From Campylobacter sp. (lineage in GTDB: Bacteria; Campylobacterota; Campylobacteria; Campylobacterales; Campylobacteraceae), in the NCBI GenBank assembly GCA_024680445.1, contig JAILCJ010000065.1, positions 1 through 20,077 on the forward strand: 20,077 bases of DNA. The letters are read 5' to 3'. This document shows, in pieces, positions 8,193 to 17,284 of this stretch; the stretch's first letter is position 1, and every line of letters begins with the position of its first letter. The position numbers and the translations under genes were made by a program. The notes beneath the pieces are model-generated. The model worked only from the letters and a program-made list of their open reading frames with translations. It had not been told where the DNA came from and did no database searches.

Positions 8193-8909
8193 TTAAATTT
8201 CATTAACTTTCCTAGCGATGAAAAGCGTAGAGATATCCATGCTAAATCCACGGCAAACTTCGATATCAAAACCGGCTTCGTGCAACTCATCGCAAAAGCT
8301 TTTTGCGTCCAAAAAGCCTTCTATCGAGTTTGGTAAATACTCATAGGCTTCTTTGTTTTTGGAGATAAAACCGCCGATTATCGGTAAAATTTTGCTTAGG
8401 TAAAAGTCACGAAGTGCGGTTAAAAAGCCTGATTTTTTGCGTTTGGTAAATTCAAGCACGACGACATAGCCGCCTATTTTTAGCACTCTGTTAAATTCTG
8501 CTAGGGCTTCTTTTCTTGCAACTACATTTCTTATGCCGTAACTTATGCTTAAAATATCCGTGCTTTGGCTTTGGAGTGGGATATTGTCTGCAAAGGCTTG
8601 AATAAATTTGAAGTCTTTAAATTTATTTCTTGCGACTTCTAGCATGCCATTTGAAGGATCTACGCCGATAAGACTTTCAAGTCCTACTCCAAGTTTAGCA
8701 GCGATATCTCTCCAAATACCCATCATATCGCCAGTTCCACAAGCAACATCGACTATGCAGATATTTTTGCCTATGAATTTTTTTAGACTATGCTCGCAAG
8801 CAAATTTTCGCCAACTAATATCGACGCCCATACTCATTACTCTGTTTGCAACATCGTAAGTTGGGGCGATATCGTTAAACATTTCTACGATTTTTTCTTG
8901 TTTTTCCAT
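8193..8909 (-). CDS. ubiE: Demethylmenaquinone C-methyltransferase UbiE/MenG
   Basis: The enzyme methylates demethylmenaquinol with SAM to give menaquinol, the last step for the respiratory quinone; epsilonproteobacteria use menaquinone rather than ubiquinone. Diagnostic stretches are VEMFNDIAPTYDVANRVMS (8-26), the SAM site VDVACGTGDM (53-62), IGVDPSNGML (81-90), SYGIRNV (123-129), VLEF (151-154) and EYLPNSI (190-196). Its length, 238 residues, is normal. It starts seven bases after the upstream gene's stop; an AAAGG within the last codons of that gene is the only possible ribosome binding site. Confidence 0.94.
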   Translation of the reverse strand: MEKQEKIVEMFNDIAPTYDVANRVMSMGVDISWRKFACEHSLKKFIGKNICIVDVACGTGDMMGIWRDIAAKLGVGLESLIGVDPSNGMLEVARNKFKDFKFIQAFADNIPLQSQSTDILSISYGIRNVVARKEALAEFNRVLKIGGYVVVLEFTKRKKSGFLTALRDFYLSKILPIIGGFISKNKEAYEYLPNSIEGFLDAKSFCDELHEAGFDIEVCRGFSMDISTLFIARKVNEI

Positions 8910-8916
8910 AAAAATT

Positions 8917-10275
8917 TTATGCCTTTTGATAAGAGATTTTTAAATTTTTGGAGTGTTTTAAGCCGATAGCTTTAAAATTCTTGCCAAATTTCAAAATTTT
9001 GTGTCTTATTTTATAAATTTTTGCGTAAATTTTGGCTTTTAACTTTTCGCTATCGCTATCATCTCCGGCTTTTTGTGTAAAATCTAAAAGATTTTCATAA
9101 GTGTAAAGTTTGCTAAGAGATTTTTTGAGTTTTTTGTTAAAAATATAAATTTCGTCTTGTTCTTTTAAAAAATCATAGAAATTTTCAAAGAGAATTTGCA
9201 CTTTCATGCTTTGATCTAATGCCAGAAAAAAGCTTGAATTTTCGCTATCCTCGCTAAGTTTGTTGTAAATTTTAATGGCTTTTAAAAGCTCTTTTCTAAG
9301 TTCATAAAAAATTCTTGCATAAATTTTGATTTTTGCTGTAGGTCCTGCAAAAAAATCGCTTGTATCGCTTAAAAATAGCTCAAAATCTTTTAAAAAATCC
9401 GTTTGATTTATACAAGCCATGGCTTCTTGATTCGCATTTTCAAGTGCATGTTCTAGTAGCTTACTCATCCACGCACTGCCTTTTATATCATCTAGCAAAA
9501 CAAGAGCTTTTAGTATGTTTTCGTTTTGTGAAATTAGCAAAGTTAAATGTTGTATTTTGTTTATAAAAAATAAAATCGTTTTTTCATCAAAGGCGTTGCT
9601 AAAAAGTTCAAGTAAAATTTTGCAAGTTTTTAGCTTTTTCGCGATTTTTAGAAATTTTTGAGTGTCGGCGTCTTGGATATATGATCTGTTTAGGGCATAA
9701 ATTTCAAAGCAAAGTTTAAAACAAAGTGTCGCTATGGCGTCTTTGGTGGCTAAATTTGGTGGAAAATAAAGTGAAATTTGGTGATTTTTAAGCACATAAA
9801 AAGCGTTTGCAAGGTCGAATTTTTCGTCGCTTAAACCATTTTGTTCTATATAGGCTTCATTAAATTCTTTTTTGTTGGTGATTTCAAATTTGATAAATTC
9901 TTGCAAAAAGGCATAGGGTTTAAAATACACCCCAAAAATTTCATCTACAAAATCAATGCTAAGCACGCAAGTTCCGCTAAATTCGCCGTCGTAGATTTCT
10001 ATTTTTACTGGGTTGTTGTTTAGCTTAAAGCCATAAATTTGTTTGCTAAATGTGAAATTTGCGTGTTTTTGTGCTTGATAGTATTCTTGCTTTGAGATAG
10101 GGACTATGTCGAAGTTTTGTTCGCAAAGATACACTCCGTCTAATTTTTTGTAAATTTTCTCATCAAGGTAAAAATTCTCGCAAATTTGATATGAGAAATT
10201 TACGCCATTTTTTGACAAAAATACTATTAAACTATCGTCTTTGAGTAAAAATCTGCGTTTTATCTTTAAAGCCAC
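8917..10275 (-). CDS. CYTH/CHAD-like protein with degenerate active site, function unknown
   Basis: Its position corresponds to the unnamed gene between perR and ubiE in C. jejuni (Cj0323). The N-terminus LKIKRRFLL (3-11) looks like the CYTH start EIERKFL, but both catalytic glutamates are lysines. KIEIYDGEFSGTCVLSIDF (91-109) and FEITNKKEFNEAYI (130-143) match later CYTH strands. The helical remainder has CHAD-like basic helices, for example FLKIAKKLKTCKILLELF and IYKIRHKILKFGKNF near the end, although the family's histidines are largely absent. CYTH enzymes hydrolyse triphosphates and CHAD domains bind polyphosphate; neither activity should be assumed here. The start is GTG, supported by AAAAGGTG five bases upstream. 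A 58-bp gap after perR may hold its own promoter. The domain assignment is my inference from motif shape. Confidence 0.6.
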   Translation of the reverse strand: MALKIKRRFLLKDDSLIVFLSKNGVNFSYQICENFYLDEKIYKKLDGVYLCEQNFDIVPISKQEYYQAQKHANFTFSKQIYGFKLNNNPVKIEIYDGEFSGTCVLSIDFVDEIFGVYFKPYAFLQEFIKFEITNKKEFNEAYIEQNGLSDEKFDLANAFYVLKNHQISLYFPPNLATKDAIATLCFKLCFEIYALNRSYIQDADTQKFLKIAKKLKTCKILLELFSNAFDEKTILFFINKIQHLTLLISQNENILKALVLLDDIKGSAWMSKLLEHALENANQEAMACINQTDFLKDFELFLSDTSDFFAGPTAKIKIYARIFYELRKELLKAIKIYNKLSEDSENSSFFLALDQSMKVQILFENFYDFLKEQDEIYIFNKKLKKSLSKLYTYENLLDFTQKAGDDSDSEKLKAKIYAKIYKIRHKILKFGKNFKAIGLKHSKNLKISYQKA

Positions 10276-10333
10276 AAAAGCACCTTTTATGAAAATGTAT
10301 TATTTTAGCAAGTGCTGGCTTAATAGCAAGTTA

Positions 10334-10744
10334 TTACTTACATTTTTCGCAATTTTTTACACTCAAAACTACACTGACTCTATCTACAAAATTTCCTATT
10401 TTTTTTTCGATCATGTTTTTAAAATAGCTAAGTTCGGCTTCTTCGTGGCTTATATCCATGACTTCGCCGCAATTTTCGCAAACAACATGAATATGCGGAT
10501 GTTCGTAGATATCATAACGTGGTTTTTGATTTATCATATTTACTTCAACCACAAGCCCTTCGTCTTTTAAAGTGTTTAAATTTTTATAAACGGTAGCAAG
10601 TGAAACAGAAGGGTTTTCTTTGCGAATTTCATCGTATAGTTCGTCTATGGTTGGGTGGGTATGATGATCTAAAACTTTTAAAACGCTTAGTCTTTGTGGT
10701 GTGACTTTGAGTTTTCTGCTTTTTAATAATGCAACATGAGGCAT
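10334..10744 (-). CDS. perR: Peroxide-stress repressor PerR (Fur family)
   Basis: A 136-residue Fur-family protein with an N-terminal winged helix (TPQRLSVLKVL, 15-25; SLATVYKNLNTL, 48-59) and a metal-binding dimer domain. Aligned to B. subtilis PerR, the regulatory Fe/Mn ligands are all present as His30, Asp78, His84, His86 and Asp97. The structural zinc cysteines are Cys89/Cys92 and Cys132/Cys135. Asp78 (in RYD) is the residue that favours PerR over Fur. The location next to dxs matches C. jejuni perR, which represses katA and ahpC and is reported to control itself. AAGGAAAG precedes the ATG. The coding strand contains a run of nine A (10399-10407), upstream of the second cysteine pair. Confidence 0.93.
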   Translation of the reverse strand: MPHVALLKSRKLKVTPQRLSVLKVLDHHTHPTIDELYDEIRKENPSVSLATVYKNLNTLKDEGLVVEVNMINQKPRYDIYEHPHIHVVCENCGEVMDISHEEAELSYFKNMIEKKIGNFVDRVSVVLSVKNCEKCK

Positions 10745-10809
10745 AGACTTTCCTTAAAATTTTTTTGCATAATTTATCAAATCTATGCTTATGTGTTTAT
10801 TAAATAATA
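10745..10809 (-). promoter_or_regulatory. dxs-perR intergenic region with candidate perR promoter and operator
   Basis: The 65-bp gap separates the dxs stop from the perR start. It contains AAGGAAAG as ribosome binding site and an imperfect inverted repeat at 10767-10788: on the minus strand GCATAGATTT, then GAT, then AAATTATGC, the arms matching except for one bulged G. AT-rich TAATATTA and TAATTAAT words lie next to dxs. C. jejuni perR is known to have a promoter in this gap and to be autoregulated. The repeat is a candidate PerR operator, but it does not fit the 7-1-7 PerR box well. Confidence 0.4.
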
Positions 10810-12633
10810 TTAATTATCCTTTGAGATTTTTTGCTCCAAGTCCTCTAAGCTAAGTCCCAAACTTGCTTCAACTAGCTTTGTTTCGCCGTGTGTGATAAAG
10901 CTATCATCGTATTCAAAACTTGTTATGCTAACATCTAAAATTTTATGTTCTTGCAAAAATCCAGCCAAAATTTCGCCTATGCCACCTTTTTTGGCACTAT
11001 CGCTAAAAATGTACCATTTTTTGCATTTATTTGCTAATTCTAGCAAAAGTTCGCTATCTAGTGGTTTTGCAAAAACCAAATCAACAAGGTTGGCGTCAAG
11101 TCCTTTTTGTATTAGCAAATTTGCCTTGCCAACGCCATTTCCATAGCCTATAAATGCCCTATCACTTTGGCTTTTTACCAGCCACTCGCCTTTGGCGTAG
11201 CATAAGTCTTTTGCCTCGTTTTCTTCATATATAAACGCACCCCTTGGATATCTAAACGCACTAATGCCTTTAAATTTGTATGCAAATTCCATAACTTTCA
11301 TAAAATTTGTTTGCGATCTTGGTGCAAAAAGCGTCAAATTTGGTATGAGATTCAAGTAAGCTATATCAAAAACGCCTTGATGAGTTTCACCGTCTTCGCC
11401 CACGATTCCGGCTCTATCCATAGCGAAGGTCATATTTAAATTTAAAATCGCTCCGTCATGTAAAATTTGATCAAAGGCCCTTTGTAAAAAGGTCGAATAC
11501 ACTACAACAAAGGGTTTAAAGCCTTCTTTTGCCATTGCAGCCATTGAGCTTACGGCGTGCTGTTCGGCTATGGCGACATCCCAAAAGCGGTGAGGGTATT
11601 TTTCTATCAAAGCCTCCATGCCTGTGCCAGTTGGCATTGCAGCCGTTACGCCAACGATATCTTTATGTTCGGCGGCTAAAATTTGCAAATTTTCGCTAAA
11701 AATTTCAGTTGCTGATTTTTTATCGCTATTTTTTTTGATACTTTCTCCGCTTTGTATATCAAAAGGTCCGACACCATGCCAGTTTGCATAATAACCTTCG
11801 GCTTTTTCATAGCCCTTGCCCTTTATGGTTTGGGCATGAACGATGACTGGTTTTTTCATGGATTTTGCCGTGGTAAATGTTGAGATAAGCTCGGATATAT
11901 CGTGTCCGTCCACTGGTCCTATGTATTCAAGTCCTAGCTCTTCAAATAAAATTCCCGGAGTAATCAACCTTATGCTTTCTTCTGCTCGTCTAGCCATGTA
12001 AGCTGCCGAATCAGGCATATAAGTTAGCAGTTTTTCAACTCCGCTTTTAAATTTTTGATATGCTTCGCCCGCCATGATATGGCTTAGGTATTTGCTAATG
12101 GCACCTATTGGCTTGCTAATACTCATCTCATTGTCGTTTAGTATGATGACACAGGGGTATTTTCTATCGCCTAGTTCGTTTAGGGCTTCATAAACCATGC
12201 CGGCACTCATGGAGCCATCGCCTATTAAAGCGACTGGAATTCTGTTTTCACCTTTTAGTTTTATGGCTTTTGCGGCACCGACTGCAAGGCTGATAGAAGT
12301 CGAACTGTGTCCGGCTATAAAATAATCAAATTTGCTTTCTTTTGGCTTGGTAAAACCGCTTATGCCACCAAATTTGCGTAAGCTTTCAAATTCGTCCCAG
12401 CGTCCGGTTAAGAGTTTGTGGGCGTAACTTTGGTGACTAACATCAAAGATAAAGGGATCGTTTTGGGCGTCAAAAACATAGTGCATGGCGACTATAAGTT
12501 CGACCGCTCCCATGTTTGAGCTAAGGTGTCCGCCATTGTGGCTAACGACTTGTATGATACGTTTTCTAAGTTTAGAACAAAGTTCGTTTAAGCCTTTTAT
12601 GTCTAAATTTTTTATATTTATTATTTCGCTCAT
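10810..12633 (-). CDS. dxs: 1-deoxy-D-xylulose-5-phosphate synthase
   Basis: Dxs condenses pyruvate and glyceraldehyde 3-phosphate to DXP using thiamine diphosphate, the first committed step of the MEP isoprenoid pathway. The product also feeds thiamine and, in some bacteria, pyridoxal synthesis. Visible motifs are GGHLSSNMGAVEL (34-46), the ThDP-metal motif GDGSMSAGMVYEALN (138-152) with NDNEMSIS (166-173), the catalytic-glutamate region AEQHAV (356-361) and the transketolase motif DRAGIVGEDGETHQG (406-420). At 607 residues it is complete. Its ATG overlaps the fliH stop by four bases (ATGA), so it is translated from the flagellar gene message. Confidence 0.97.
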   Translation of the reverse strand: MSEIINIKNLDIKGLNELCSKLRKRIIQVVSHNGGHLSSNMGAVELIVAMHYVFDAQNDPFIFDVSHQSYAHKLLTGRWDEFESLRKFGGISGFTKPKESKFDYFIAGHSSTSISLAVGAAKAIKLKGENRIPVALIGDGSMSAGMVYEALNELGDRKYPCVIILNDNEMSISKPIGAISKYLSHIMAGEAYQKFKSGVEKLLTYMPDSAAYMARRAEESIRLITPGILFEELGLEYIGPVDGHDISELISTFTTAKSMKKPVIVHAQTIKGKGYEKAEGYYANWHGVGPFDIQSGESIKKNSDKKSATEIFSENLQILAAEHKDIVGVTAAMPTGTGMEALIEKYPHRFWDVAIAEQHAVSSMAAMAKEGFKPFVVVYSTFLQRAFDQILHDGAILNLNMTFAMDRAGIVGEDGETHQGVFDIAYLNLIPNLTLFAPRSQTNFMKVMEFAYKFKGISAFRYPRGAFIYEENEAKDLCYAKGEWLVKSQSDRAFIGYGNGVGKANLLIQKGLDANLVDLVFAKPLDSELLLELANKCKKWYIFSDSAKKGGIGEILAGFLQEHKILDVSITSFEYDDSFITHGETKLVEASLGLSLEDLEQKISKDN

Positions 12634-13448
12634 TTCATAGAACTCTTTAATTTTTCAAGGCGATTTTCAACCGAGCCTTCGATATTTCCAACATCGCTAA
12701 TGATGACTACTCCGCCCTTGCTTATGGCATCATCGGCTTGAATTTTTATGTGAGGATTTTGGGCAAATTTTTCGCCAACAAAAATGGTATCGGCTGGATT
12801 TAGCCTTAGGGTAATATTTTTTGCATCTTTTAGCTGATTCATCAAGGCTTTTGATAAAGAAAATGCCACTGCACTTGAATTTGCGGTGATTTCTTTTTGT
12901 ATGACTTCTTTGGCGACTTTTATCGCAGCGTCCGCCATTTCGCCTTCGCTTTTTTGTAAAAATTCTTCTAGCTTGTTATAAAAATCTGTAAGTTTTGCGA
13001 TAGATGAATTAAATTTTTCGTTTAATTGCGAAATTTCGGCTTGAAATTTTTCGTCCGCTTGTGCCTTGCCTTCGGCTATACCGTCTTCTTTGGCACGAGC
13101 GATTTCGGCTTGTAGTCTATTGTTAAATTCGTTTTCTTGATTTTCGATTTGCATTTGAAGTTTAATGATATTTGAGCTTAATTCGTCCGTTTTTTTAAGC
13201 AATTCTTCTACAAAACCAGAATCAAATTTAGGGCTTTGCTCTGTTTCTTGACTAGCTTGTGGTATCGGTGCTTCTTGTGGGATGACATCGATCTTTTCGA
13301 CTTCTTCTTCGCTTGTTTTTGGCTCGGAATTTGTGGCTATTTTATCGCTTGCACGGCGATTGTGCTCTTGTGAGCCTAACACCTTGAATCTATAATTCGC
13401 AACAAAATGCGATTCGCTTTCTTTGCTTGTGATTACGCTACTTCTCAT
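12630..13448 (-). CDS. fliH: Flagellar assembly protein FliH
   Basis: FliH regulates the export ATPase FliI and links it to the C-ring. The N-terminal NYRFKVL (18-24) is typical of epsilonproteobacterial FliH. A Glu/Pro-rich linker follows (about 40-75). A long coiled coil comes next (about 78-170, with many E, Q, K and N). The C-terminal FliH/V-type ATPase-E-like domain (about 170-272) has AAIKVAKEVIQKEI and NPADTIFVGEKF-like sequence. Identification rests on these features and on its place directly after fliF-fliG, as in C. jejuni. The stop overlaps dxs (ATGA) and the start overlaps the fliG stop by one base. Confidence 0.9.
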   Translation of the reverse strand: MRSSVITSKESESHFVANYRFKVLGSQEHNRRASDKIATNSEPKTSEEEVEKIDVIPQEAPIPQASQETEQSPKFDSGFVEELLKKTDELSSNIIKLQMQIENQENEFNNRLQAEIARAKEDGIAEGKAQADEKFQAEISQLNEKFNSSIAKLTDFYNKLEEFLQKSEGEMADAAIKVAKEVIQKEITANSSAVAFSLSKALMNQLKDAKNITLRLNPADTIFVGEKFAQNPHIKIQADDAISKGGVVIISDVGNIEGSVENRLEKLKSSMK

Positions 13449-14479
13449 TATTCTATCATCTCATCTGCTTCGCCAACTTGGAAGACGCCTTGTTCTGCAA
13501 GAGCTTGGACGGCTTCGACTATGCGACGTTGTGCCTCTTCGACATCTTTGACACGCACGGCGCCAAGGTAACCCATTTCTTCTGTGAAAGCTTCGGATGC
13601 ACGTTGAGACATATTTGCAAGAAATTTTTCTTTTAGTGCATCGCCAGAGCCTTTGAGTGCGACCATAAGGTCTTTTTTATCGACATTTTTAAGGATTTCA
13701 CGAATCGCAATATCATTAAGAGTGTTGATATCTTCAAAGGTAAACATAAGTTCTTTGATAGTGGTTGCGAGTTTTTCGTCCTCTTTTTCGATGTATTCGA
13801 TAGTTGATTTTGATGCTTTTTGACCCAAGCGGTTAAGCATTTCAGCAACCGCTCTTGGACCGCCAACTTCGACTTTGTAAGAAGTCAAGCTTTCTAGCTT
13901 GGTTTCTAGAACGGCTGAAACCCTTTTGATGACAGAAGGGCTGATATCGCCAAGGTTTGCCATGCGGATAACAACATCGCTTCGCAAATCATCTGGGAAG
14001 TATCCAAGCGTTTCGGCAGCACCGGTTGCGTCCATGTGTGCTAGGATAAGGGCGATGGTTTGAGGGTGTTCTTTGACGATAAAGTCGGATAGTTGTTGAG
14101 GTTTGATTTTGTTAAGATAGCCAAAACTCTTGTTATTTTCCATGCTTTTTGCAAGGCGATCGAGAATTTTTTGTGCTTCATCTGGGGTAAAGGTTTTATA
14201 TAAAATTTCTTTTGCATACTCCAAAGAACCGCTTTTTACATATTGATTTGACTGCATGAGAGCGTAAAATTCTTCCATTATCGCACCGGCAACTGCTTTG
14301 TCTATATTTTTTGCCGTGGCTATATAGCCTGAAATTTCGGTTATGACTTCGATATCCATGTGAGCAAAAAGCATACTTGTAGATTCTTCGCCAAGTTGGA
14401 TAAGCAAAATGGCTATTTTTTCTGGCATAGACAAGTCATCATAAAGTTGTTTTTGCTGTTCGGTAAGTTTAATGCCCAT
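13448..14479 (-). CDS. fliG: Flagellar motor switch protein FliG
   Basis: FliG is the C-ring protein that binds FliF with its N-terminal domain and meets the stator with its C-terminal domain, producing torque and switching direction. The N-terminal domain (about 15-110) includes PEKIAILLIQLGEESTSML (19-37). The middle domain has the EHPQ motif (137-140) within KEHPQTIALILAHMD. The C-terminal domain has a charged torque helix region (SQRASEAFTEEM) and the closing VEEAQRRIVEAVQALAEQG. At 343 residues it is full length. It overlaps fliF and fliH by one base on each side, so the three form one translational chain. Confidence 0.97.
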   Translation of the reverse strand: MGIKLTEQQKQLYDDLSMPEKIAILLIQLGEESTSMLFAHMDIEVITEISGYIATAKNIDKAVAGAIMEEFYALMQSNQYVKSGSLEYAKEILYKTFTPDEAQKILDRLAKSMENNKSFGYLNKIKPQQLSDFIVKEHPQTIALILAHMDATGAAETLGYFPDDLRSDVVIRMANLGDISPSVIKRVSAVLETKLESLTSYKVEVGGPRAVAEMLNRLGQKASKSTIEYIEKEDEKLATTIKELMFTFEDINTLNDIAIREILKNVDKKDLMVALKGSGDALKEKFLANMSQRASEAFTEEMGYLGAVRVKDVEEAQRRIVEAVQALAEQGVFQVGEADEMIE

Positions 14480-16179
14480 TAGTTATCCTTACGCATATTA
14501 AAGTCCGTGTCGTTTTTGATAAGGTCTTGAAGTAAAAGTGAAATTTCTTCGTTTCTTTCTTGTATGATAGTTTTCATTTTTTCTATCAAGACATCGTATT
14601 TTAACTCATCTTCGTTGAAGTCCCCGCTCATGCCAAGTTGGTCCTCGACTTTTTTTCTAGCTGCTTTTAGTTTTTCGACGCTATCTTCATCGTCTATTTC
14701 TAGTTCTTCAAGATCAGGTTCGATATTTTGCTCTTCGTCTTTTTCTTCTTCTATCATCTTTTGCATAAATGGTACTATGACTTTTTTGTAGAAAATATAT
14801 AGCAAAATAATCGCAAAAAGATATTTTAACAAAGGCATAAATGGGAAAACATAATGTTTCATTATGGTATCCATTTTGTCTTGTGGAGTATCGTCTTTGC
14901 TTAGTTTAAATTCGAAATTATCAAGGCTTACAACATCGCCACGTTCGGCGTTAAAACCGATGGCTTGTTGGATAAGTTTGGTAATGGAATTTTTTTGTTC
15001 TTGAGTAAGTGGGATGTATTCGTATTCGCTTGTTGGGTTTCCAGCCTCGTCTTTTTTAGGCTGATACGAGCCATCAACCACGACGGCGGCACTAACCCTT
15101 ACTATGCTTGCAAATTGTCCCTTTGTGGTGGTTATCTTTTTTGAAATTTCATAATTTGTTTGTTGAGAGCTTTTGTTGTATTGTTCAACGCTTTTTGAAT
15201 CGTTTAAGCCCTCGACTGGGCCTATGTTGCTAACTGCTCCGGGTACGCCACCTATATCGCCAGGCGAACTTCCTTGACGTTTTTCTTCTATATTGCTTTC
15301 GCTTCTAACGACATTGTTTGGATCGTAAAATTCACTTTGGCTGTCTTTTTTGTCAAAATCAAATTCTATATTTACCTTAGCAACCACTCTTTCGCTGCCA
15401 CCAACTATCGGCGATAAAACTTTGATGATTTTTTGTTCGTAATTTGATTCAAATTCTCTTTTATAACGAAGTTGTTGAGCGATAACTTCACTATCAAAAC
15501 CGCCGTCTTCTTCGCCAAGTGCTATGCCGTCGCTACTTACTATCTTGACATTTTCTATATTTAGTCCAGTTACTGCCGCTGAAACTAGGTTTTTGATACC
15601 AAAAATTTGCCTTTGATTCAGGCTTGTGTTTGGACGAAGTTCAACCACGATAGACGCTGTTGGTGGGACTTTTCTTTCGGTAAAAACGCTATCTTTTGGT
15701 ATGGCTATGCTAACTCTTGCTTTATTTATAGGTGCCAAACTTTCTATGGTTCTGGCTAATTCGCCCTCCAAAGCTCTTTGGTATTTTACCCTTTGTTCTT
15801 CGTCTGTGGCTCCAAATTCGTGGGTATCGAAAATTTCAAAACCAACCTTGCTATCTTTTGGAATTCCAAGTGTAGCAACAGAAATTCTTTCTTTATAAAC
15901 ATCTCCGCTAGGCACTAAAATCGTGCCCTCGTTGGCTAGTTTATATTTAACCCCGTCTTTGTTTAATTGTTCAACTATTAAAGCAGAATCGCTTGGACTT
16001 ACATTTTCAAAAAGTACGCTATAACCGGCATAGTCGTCGCCTTTATTGCTTTTATAAAGGCTAAGAAAAACCAAAAATGCAACGACAACGACAACGGAGG
16101 ATGCGATGACTATTTTTTGTCTTAGACTAAATTTTTGAACTAGTCCTGCAACTTGTTGAAATAAGGCCTTAAAATCCAT
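14479..16179 (-). CDS. fliF: Flagellar MS-ring protein FliF
   Basis: FliF forms the membrane MS ring on which the motor and export gate assemble. Two membrane segments are visible, about residues 23-42 and 445-465, enclosing a large periplasmic part with ring-building domains: GYSVLFENVSPSDSALIVE (52-70), KVGFEIFDTHEFGATDEEQ (111-129) and the YQRALEGELARTIESL stretch (133-148). The acidic cytoplasmic tail (from about 477) ends in a helix that should bind FliG. The length, 566 residues, is normal. It begins four bases after hisC with no room for a separate promoter, so its transcription comes from upstream or from inside hisC. Confidence 0.97.
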   Translation of the reverse strand: MDFKALFQQVAGLVQKFSLRQKIVIASSVVVVVAFLVFLSLYKSNKGDDYAGYSVLFENVSPSDSALIVEQLNKDGVKYKLANEGTILVPSGDVYKERISVATLGIPKDSKVGFEIFDTHEFGATDEEQRVKYQRALEGELARTIESLAPINKARVSIAIPKDSVFTERKVPPTASIVVELRPNTSLNQRQIFGIKNLVSAAVTGLNIENVKIVSSDGIALGEEDGGFDSEVIAQQLRYKREFESNYEQKIIKVLSPIVGGSERVVAKVNIEFDFDKKDSQSEFYDPNNVVRSESNIEEKRQGSSPGDIGGVPGAVSNIGPVEGLNDSKSVEQYNKSSQQTNYEISKKITTTKGQFASIVRVSAAVVVDGSYQPKKDEAGNPTSEYEYIPLTQEQKNSITKLIQQAIGFNAERGDVVSLDNFEFKLSKDDTPQDKMDTIMKHYVFPFMPLLKYLFAIILLYIFYKKVIVPFMQKMIEEEKDEEQNIEPDLEELEIDDEDSVEKLKAARKKVEDQLGMSGDFNEDELKYDVLIEKMKTIIQERNEEISLLLQDLIKNDTDFNMRKDN

Positions 16180-16183
16180 AATC

Positions 16184-17284
16184 TCACTTTAAAATTTCAT
16201 CTAATTTTTCAAATACTTTATCGTTTTGCTCTGGCGTGCCTATCGTGATACGAAGTGCATTTAGTCCATAGCTTTTCATATCTCGCAAAATAATGCCTTG
16301 TTGCAAGAGTTTATTTGCGATTTGACTTGCGTTTTGTTTATCAAATTTGAAAACTATAAAATTTGTATAGCTTGGTAAAAATTCTATTCCATGTGTTTTG
16401 GCAAATTCTTCATAGCGAAGCATTTGTTCAAAGTTGTTTTGTATGCCTGCTTTTACAAATTCTTTATCAAAAAGTGCCATGGTGGCGGCTTTTAGGCTAA
16501 GATTCGTGATATTAAAAGGTGCTCTAAGTTTGCCAAGTTCGTTTATGATAGATCTTTTGGCTATGCCGTATCCTATACGCATACCGCCAAGTCCATAAGA
16601 CTTAGAAAAAGTGCCAAGATAAATGGCGTTTTTAAAGTTTTTGCAAATATATCTTGGATCTATGCCTTTTTTAGGATCTTTAAATTTGGCATAGTCATTA
16701 TAAGCGGCGTCTATTACAACAAGGGTGTTTTTGCCAACTTCGCTTATAAAGTTATAAACCTCTCGTGCATCAAGGCAATCCCCAAGTGGGTTGTTTGGCA
16801 CGCATAAAAATATCACAGAAATTTTATGTGCGTTTTGTTTATAAAGCTTTTTAAATTCACTTAAATCATGAGTTGGGCTTTTGGTTTTTATAACGTTTGC
16901 TCCAACATGTTTTGCGTAAATTTCATACATCGCAAAGGTGGTTCCAGCAGTTAAAATAGCATTTTTTTTGTTTGCCTTGGCGTGTATGCAAAATTCTATT
17001 ATTTGATCGCTTCCGGCACCTATGATGATATTTTTCGTGCCGACTTCAAAATTTGCAGCCAAAGTATCTTTTAACTGAAAATAACTATCATCTGGATATA
17101 GATGTAGTTTATCCATCATCTCCGCAAGAGCGAGTTTTACCACCGGACTAGTGCCAAAAGGGTTTTCGTTGCTAGCTAGTTTGATGACTTCGTTTGCTTC
17201 GATACCAAATTTACTTACGACAAGTTCTATGGGCTTTCCAGCCTCGTAGCATTGCAAATTCGCTAAATGTTTGTTAAATTTCAT
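16184..17284 (-). CDS. hisC: Histidinol-phosphate aminotransferase HisC
   Basis: This PLP aminotransferase converts imidazole acetol phosphate to histidinol phosphate in histidine synthesis. It has LASNENPFG (36-44), GAGSDQIIE (89-97), VPNNPLG (162-168), IDAAYNDY (191-198) and the Schiff-base lysine in [17 protein letters not shown] (Lys228). At 366 residues it is complete. It directly follows pheA with a four-base ATGA overlap. In bacteria lacking dedicated aromatic aminotransferases, HisC can also transaminate phenylpyruvate; the placement after pheA makes a second role in phenylalanine synthesis plausible but unproven. The ATG is preceded by GGAGA. Confidence 0.95.
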   Translation of the reverse strand: MKFNKHLANLQCYEAGKPIELVVSKFGIEANEVIKLASNENPFGTSPVVKLALAEMMDKLHLYPDDSYFQLKDTLAANFEVGTKNIIIGAGSDQIIEFCIHAKANKKNAILTAGTTFAMYEIYAKHVGANVIKTKSPTHDLSEFKKLYKQNAHKISVIFLCVPNNPLGDCLDAREVYNFISEVGKNTLVVIDAAYNDYAKFKDPKKGIDPRYICKNFKNAIYLGTFSKSYGLGGMRIGYGIAKRSIINELGKLRAPFNITNLSLKAATMALFDKEFVKAGIQNNFEQMLRYEEFAKTHGIEFLPSYTNFIVFKFDKQNASQIANKLLQQGIILRDMKSYGLNALRITIGTPEQNDKVFEKLDEILK

